The notes under the pieces are model-generated. The model saw nothing but the letters and a program-made list of their open reading frames with translations. It was not told the DNA's origin and did not search any database. From Bradyrhizobium sp. AUGA SZCCT0158 (GTDB lineage: Bacteria; Pseudomonadota; Alphaproteobacteria; Rhizobiales; Xanthobacteraceae), in NCBI RefSeq assembly GCF_018130065.1, contig NZ_JAFCME010000007.1, positions 124,001 through 188,000 of the forward strand: a stretch of 64,000 nucleotides of DNA. The letters run 5' to 3'. The first letter of the stretch is position 1. Each line of letters starts with the position of its first letter. This document shows, in pieces, positions 60,480 through 64,000 of the stretch. The translations under genes were made by a program, and so were the position numbers.

Positions 60480-61886
60480 TCACTTAGCAAGTCCCATATA
60501 TTTCGGCAGCCAGAGCGTCAGCTCCGGGATGTAGGTGATGGCGACGAGCGCCAGCAGCAGCGGCACCAGCCAGGGGAGGATCGCCATCGTCGTGCGCTCG
60601 ACCGAGAGCTTTGCGACGCGGGCGAGCACGAACAGCACCATGCCAAGCGGCGGGTGCAACAGGCCGATCATCAGGTTGAGCGTCATGATCAGCCCGAAAT
60701 GGATCGGGTCGATGCCCAGCTTCAGAACGATCGGCAGCAGGATCGGCACCAGGATGGTGATCGCGGCGATGGTGTCGATGAAGCAGCCGACAAACAGGAT
60801 CAGGATGTTCGCCAGCAGCAGGAACACCCATTTGTTCTGGGTGATCCCGAGTATCGCGTCGGTGAGGATCTGCGCCGCCTGCGACACCGTCAAGAGCCAG
60901 GCGAAGATCGAGGCCGCCGTCACGATGAACAGCACCGATGCCGTGGTCTCGATGGTGTCGAACGTCGCCTTCGCCACCGTCTGCAACGTCATCGAGCGAT
61001 AGCGCACCAGCCCCAGGAACAGCGACCAGATCACGGCGGCGACCGCAGCCTCCGTCGGCGTGAACCAGCCCAGCGTCATGCCGCCGATCAGGATGACCGG
61101 CGCCATCAGCGCCATCACGGCGGAGAAATCGAAATACCAGTCGAGCGCCAGCAGCGCCACGAGCCCGATGCCAACAGCCATGTTGACCGAGAGCCCGGCG
61201 AGCACCAGCAGCCAGACCGCGAGCGGAAAGCACAGCACGACCACGATCTCGAGCCCGGCCGAGCCGATCTGCCGCCAGGAGAACGGCGTATCGCTGCCCC
61301 AGCCGTTCTTGTGGGCGAAATAGGCCACGGTCGCCATCATCATCAAGGTCATGACGACGCCCGGAATGAGGCCGCCGAGGAACAGCGCGCCGATCGAGAC
61401 GTTCGCCATCATGCCGTAGATCACGAACGGCAGCGACGGCGGGATGATCGGGCCAAGCGTCGCGGACGCCGCGGTCACGCCGACCGAAAACTCGGTCGAA
61501 TAGCCGTGGTCCTTCATCGCCTTGATTTCGATGGTGCCGAGGCCTGCGGCGTCCGCGATCGCGGTGCCGGACATGCCGGAAAAGATCACCGAGCCGACGA
61601 TGTTGACGTGGCCGAGGCCGCCGCGCATCCAGCCCACCAATGCTACCGCAAAGCTGTAGATGCGCCCGGTGACGCCGGCGATGTTCATCAGATTGCCGGC
61701 GAGGATGAAGAAGGGAACCGCGAGCAGCGGAAAACTCTCGACGCCCGCGATCATACGCTGCGCCAGCGTCACGTCGGGCGTGACGCCGGTGACGAGAATA
61801 TACAACAGCGACGACACCGCCATCGCGAGCGCAACGGGAAGGCCGACCAGCATCAACAGCAGAAATGCCCCAAGCAGCAGCAGCAT
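60480..61886 (-). CDS. TRAP transporter large permease, DctM type
   Basis: Inner-membrane subunit of 468 residues with about twelve or more membrane segments. DctM landmarks are LLLLGAFLLLMLVGLPVALAM at the N-terminus, PLLAVPFFILAGNLMN near 54, GMSGTAIADAAGLG near 108 and a C-terminal NLMIGLLHPPLGMVLFVLARV near 410. It forms the sodium-driven channel with the DctQ subunit encoded 4 bases upstream. Confidence 0.92.
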   Translation of the reverse strand: MLLLLGAFLLLMLVGLPVALAMAVSSLLYILVTGVTPDVTLAQRMIAGVESFPLLAVPFFILAGNLMNIAGVTGRIYSFAVALVGWMRGGLGHVNIVGSVIFSGMSGTAIADAAGLGTIEIKAMKDHGYSTEFSVGVTAASATLGPIIPPSLPFVIYGMMANVSIGALFLGGLIPGVVMTLMMMATVAYFAHKNGWGSDTPFSWRQIGSAGLEIVVVLCFPLAVWLLVLAGLSVNMAVGIGLVALLALDWYFDFSAVMALMAPVILIGGMTLGWFTPTEAAVAAVIWSLFLGLVRYRSMTLQTVAKATFDTIETTASVLFIVTAASIFAWLLTVSQAAQILTDAILGITQNKWVFLLLANILILFVGCFIDTIAAITILVPILLPIVLKLGIDPIHFGLIMTLNLMIGLLHPPLGMVLFVLARVAKLSVERTTMAILPWLVPLLLALVAITYIPELTLWLPKYMGLAK

Positions 61887-61890
61887 CGCC

Positions 61891-62466
61891 CTACCCTTCC
61901 GTTCCGTCGAAGGCGCCGGGGCGCTCCAGTATCGAATAGCCGCGCCGCCAGTTTTCGATCGCGATCTGGATCGAACGGCCGAACATCAGCACGAAGCCGA
62001 GCAGGACGCCGTAATAGACAAAACCTTTTTCAATCTTGATCGTCGTCATCCGCTCTTCGCCGATGATCTGGATGTAGACCCAGACCAGCTTGATCGCATA
62101 GCCGAAGAAGGCGATCCGGATCAGATCGATCACGGTCGAGAGCGCGCGCCCCACCGCATGCGGCAGATAACGGAACACCAGGTCGACCTGGATGTGCCGC
62201 GACAGCCGCACGCACATCGACGAGCCGATGAACACCACGCCGATCAGGCAATAGGTCGCGATCTCCTCGGTCCAGGCGTAGCTGTCGTTGAGGACGTAGC
62301 GGGTGAAGAACTGCAGGAAAACGCACAGCGCCATGATCCAGAAGATCACCAGCGCCAGCCAGTCCTCGAACGCATACGGACTGAGGTCGGCGCCCTTCGG
62401 CGCCTCGTCCTCGAACGTATGGGCGATCTCTTCCGCCGTGATCTGCTTGTGCACTTCAGCCGACAT
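61891..62466 (-). CDS. TRAP transporter small permease, DctQ type
   Basis: Protein of 191 residues with four membrane helices. FTRYVLNDSYAWTEEIATYCLIGVVFIGSS near residue 58 is the DctQ signature, followed by HIQVDLVFRYLP. A 36-residue soluble N-terminal part precedes the first helix. It links the binding protein (dctP, 82 bases upstream) and the DctM channel. Confidence 0.92.
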   Translation of the reverse strand: MSAEVHKQITAEEIAHTFEDEAPKGADLSPYAFEDWLALVIFWIMALCVFLQFFTRYVLNDSYAWTEEIATYCLIGVVFIGSSMCVRLSRHIQVDLVFRYLPHAVGRALSTVIDLIRIAFFGYAIKLVWVYIQIIGEERMTTIKIEKGFVYYGVLLGFVLMFGRSIQIAIENWRRGYSILERPGAFDGTEG

Positions 62467-62498
62467 CGGCGTCTCTTTCCAAATGCGCTCGAGATAGC

Positions 62499-62537
62499 TT
62501 GCCCCTGCCCGCCGAAGGACGCGGCAGGCAGGGGCAA
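62499..62537. promoter_or_regulatory. Hairpin in the dctP-dctQ spacer
   Basis: 11-base perfect arms, TTGCCCCTGCC (62499-62509) and GGCAGGGGCAA (62527-62537), with a 17-base GC-rich loop and no T-run. It sits directly downstream of the dctP stop at 62549, a common position for RNA-stabilising or partial-termination hairpins that raise binding-protein levels over permease levels. Confidence 0.5.
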
Positions 62538-62548
62538 AGCCCGTCGGT

Positions 62549-63526
62549 TTACTTCACCGCCTGGATGCGCTCCCAGTCGGCCTTGCGGTAGTCGAAGCTT
62601 TCAAAGCTCGTGGTCTTGATCACGGTGTCGCGGAACGCGGCCTTGTCGACCTCGGTGACGGTAAGACCCTTCTGCTTGAAGAAATCGACCAGCTTGGCCT
62701 CGTTGACCTTGATCTCGCCCGTGGCCTTGGCGGCGGCTTCCTGGGCGACGTCGGTGAAGATCTTGCGATCCTCTTCGCTGAGCTTCTTCCAGAGCCCGCC
62801 CGAGATGATCGTGTTGAGGTGGTCGACGATGTGACCGGTCAGCACGATGTGCTTCTGTACCTCGTAGAACTTCTTCGCCTCGATGGTGGTGAGCGGATTT
62901 TCCTGGGCTTCGACGGTGCCGTTCTGAAGCGCCAGGTAAACCTCGGCGAAGGCGATCGGCGCGGTGTTGGCGCCGCAGGCGCGCGGCATCGCCAGATAGG
63001 CCGGCACGTCGGGCACGCGGATCTTGAGGCCCTTCATGTCCGCGCAGGCCTTGATCGGGCGGTTCGACGAGGTGTGACGCACGCCGTAATAGGTCACCGC
63101 CACGATACGGTGGCCGGTCTTGTCTTCATAGCCCTTGGTGAGATCCTTGAAGACATCGCTCTTGGTGTAGGCCAAAAGGTGATCGGCATCGCGGAAGGTG
63201 TAGGGGTAATAGGTCACGCCGATCGGCGGGAAGCTCTTGGCGGCGAAGCTCGAGCCGGAGATGATGATGTCGACCGAGCCCAGCGAGAGGCCCTGGTTGA
63301 TATCGGCCTCCTTGCCGAGCTGCGAGGCCGGATAGACGTCGATCGCATAGCGGCCGTTGGTGCGCTTGCCGATCTCCTGTGCGGCCCACACCGATGCAGT
63401 GTGGAACGGCTCTGACGTCTCATAGACGTGCGCCCATTTGAGCTTGGTCTGCGCCATGCCGGCGCTGGTGGCGCCAATCAAGGCAGCAGCGGAAGCCGCT
63501 ATGACAATCGTCAATTTCTTCAACAT
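62549..63526 (-). CDS. TRAP transporter solute-binding protein, DctP type
   Basis: Periplasmic binding protein of 325 residues. A signal peptide ends near GMA-QT (residue 25); the mature chain begins KLKWAHVYETSEPFHTAS. The carboxylate-binding arginine lies in KIRVPDVPAYLAMPRACGANTAPIAF near residue 168, then EVYLALQNGTVEAQENPLT near 196. ATG with GGAGGAG upstream. First structural gene of the TRAP-dehydrogenase-uxuA operon; a hexonate or hexuronate ligand fits the context (inference). Confidence 0.92.
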   Translation of the reverse strand: MLKKLTIVIAASAAALIGATSAGMAQTKLKWAHVYETSEPFHTASVWAAQEIGKRTNGRYAIDVYPASQLGKEADINQGLSLGSVDIIISGSSFAAKSFPPIGVTYYPYTFRDADHLLAYTKSDVFKDLTKGYEDKTGHRIVAVTYYGVRHTSSNRPIKACADMKGLKIRVPDVPAYLAMPRACGANTAPIAFAEVYLALQNGTVEAQENPLTTIEAKKFYEVQKHIVLTGHIVDHLNTIISGGLWKKLSEEDRKIFTDVAQEAAAKATGEIKVNEAKLVDFFKQKGLTVTEVDKAAFRDTVIKTTSFESFDYRKADWERIQAVK

Positions 63527-63605
63527 TGAAATCTCCTCCGTTGTTACATTTGCTTTTGTTACTCAACCGATTCAGCCTTTTTGGCCGAACCGTTCGAATG
63601 CGTGA

Positions 63606-64000
63606 TCAGCCGCTCCTTGCCTCTGTGTGAGGCGATGCGGCTTCGGCTCCAAAGTTTTGTGCAAAGCGTTCCTGCGAACGCGCCAGATGCTCGCGCATGG
63701 CGGTGCGGGCAGCGTCGGGATCGCGGGCGGCGATGGCGTCGCGGATCGCCTGATGCTCGGCGAGCGCGGCGCCCCAGGACTCCGGGTTCTCGAAATAATG
63801 CGCGAGCTTGGCGAAATAGGGATTGAGCCGCTGGTCAAAGAGTTCGCCGACGACGCGAACCAGCACGGCGTTATCCAGACATCCCGCCACCGCAACATGG
63901 AACGCGCGGTCGTGGATCATCGAGGCGTCGCCGGGATGCTGGGTGTTTGCCATCGCCAGCAGCGAGGCGTCGATGCGCGCGATATCTTCCGGCTTCGCCA
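63606..64000 (-). CDS. GntR-family regulator, FCD domain (5' end outside window)
   Basis: Only the C-terminal 130 codons are present; the frame is open to the right edge. The visible part is an FCD ligand domain: DRAFHVAVAGCLDNAVLVRVVGELFDQRLNPYF, EHQAIRDAIAARDPDAARTAMREHLARSQERF, with the histidines that bind a metal and carboxylate ligand. The winged-helix part lies beyond 64000. It precedes the TRAP/uxuA operon on the same strand, an ExuR/UxuR-like arrangement; its effector is probably a hexuronate-pathway acid. Two TTGTTAC direct repeats (63541, 63556) lie between it and dctP. Confidence 0.85.
   Translation of the reverse strand, partial: AKPEDIARIDASLLAMANTQHPGDASMIHDRAFHVAVAGCLDNAVLVRVVGELFDQRLNPYFAKLAHYFENPESWGAALAEHQAIRDAIAARDPDAARTAMREHLARSQERFAQNFGAEAASPHTEARSG

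Noticed and set aside
60333..62039. 568-codon open frame on the plus strand opposite the TRAP permease genes
   Set aside because: Translation is rich in Arg, His, Gln and Asp repeats typical of antisense frames in high-GC DNA; the minus strand carries complete DctM and DctQ proteins.

Overview
The window is high-GC DNA with long, tightly packed operons of solute transporters and small-molecule catabolic enzymes. Several kinds of intergenic palindromic repeat, DUF3551 and an HU with a lysine/proline-rich C-terminal tail point to an alphaproteobacterium of the Bradyrhizobium/Rhodopseudomonas group. That assignment is inferred from sequence style and was not checked by a search. I see no rRNA, tRNA, CRISPR array, phage or insertion sequence; the window looks like chromosomal catabolic territory.

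Layout. 1-6.6 kb: a leftward operon with a double-domain CaiB-type CoA-transferase followed by an Opp/Dpp-type ABC transporter (two ATPases, binding protein, and a permease cut by the left edge). 6.8-15.3 kb: an ATZ/TRZ amidohydrolase and a taurine/nitrate-type ABC transporter, divergent from a GntR/FCD regulator, then a SnoaL-like protein, a cytosine-deaminase-like amidohydrolase and an enolase-superfamily enzyme. An identical 12-base palindrome-containing site occurs on both sides of the regulator. 15.4-25.1 kb: a LivK-type binding protein, hydantoinase/oxoprolinase HyuA and HyuB, a class III aminotransferase, an MFS carrier and a CmcJ/NvfI-type oxygenase-like protein (all leftward), and a divergent short-chain dehydrogenase that lacks its catalytic residues. 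25.2-31.0 kb: HU with its terminator, a DAO-type flavoprotein, a VOC protein, a TetR regulator, and a desaturase plus MetX-like hydrolase operon.

31.2-47.8 kb is a nitrogen-scavenging section. It holds a sugar-type ABC importer, a BiuH-like cysteine hydrolase divergent from formamidase, an AllC-type amidohydrolase, a BMP-type ABC importer with biuret hydrolase encoded inside its operon, and PuuE allantoinase paired with a DUF3830 gene. Two strong sigma-54 promoters (in front of formamidase and in front of the BMP/biuH operon) suggest NtrC/RpoN nitrogen control. A long repeat-rich gene-free stretch and an orphan possible glycosidase-like protein lie in the middle.

48-58 kb: an aldose-epimerase-like protein, an LLM flavin enzyme with a quinone-oxidoreductase-like protein and DUF2889, a 749-residue membrane-anchored protein carrying a phospholipase A2-type Cys/His-Asp motif, two FMN split-barrel proteins, a STAS-less SulP carrier and a CHAD protein. 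58.2-64 kb: a hexuronate-type operon with a GntR regulator (cut by the right edge), TRAP transporter P-Q-M, a zinc alcohol dehydrogenase of the idonate type and mannonate dehydratase UxuA.

Taken together, most of the window is devoted to importing and cleaving small C-N compounds (hydantoins, ureides, biuret, formamide, cyclic amides) plus a sugar-acid pathway.
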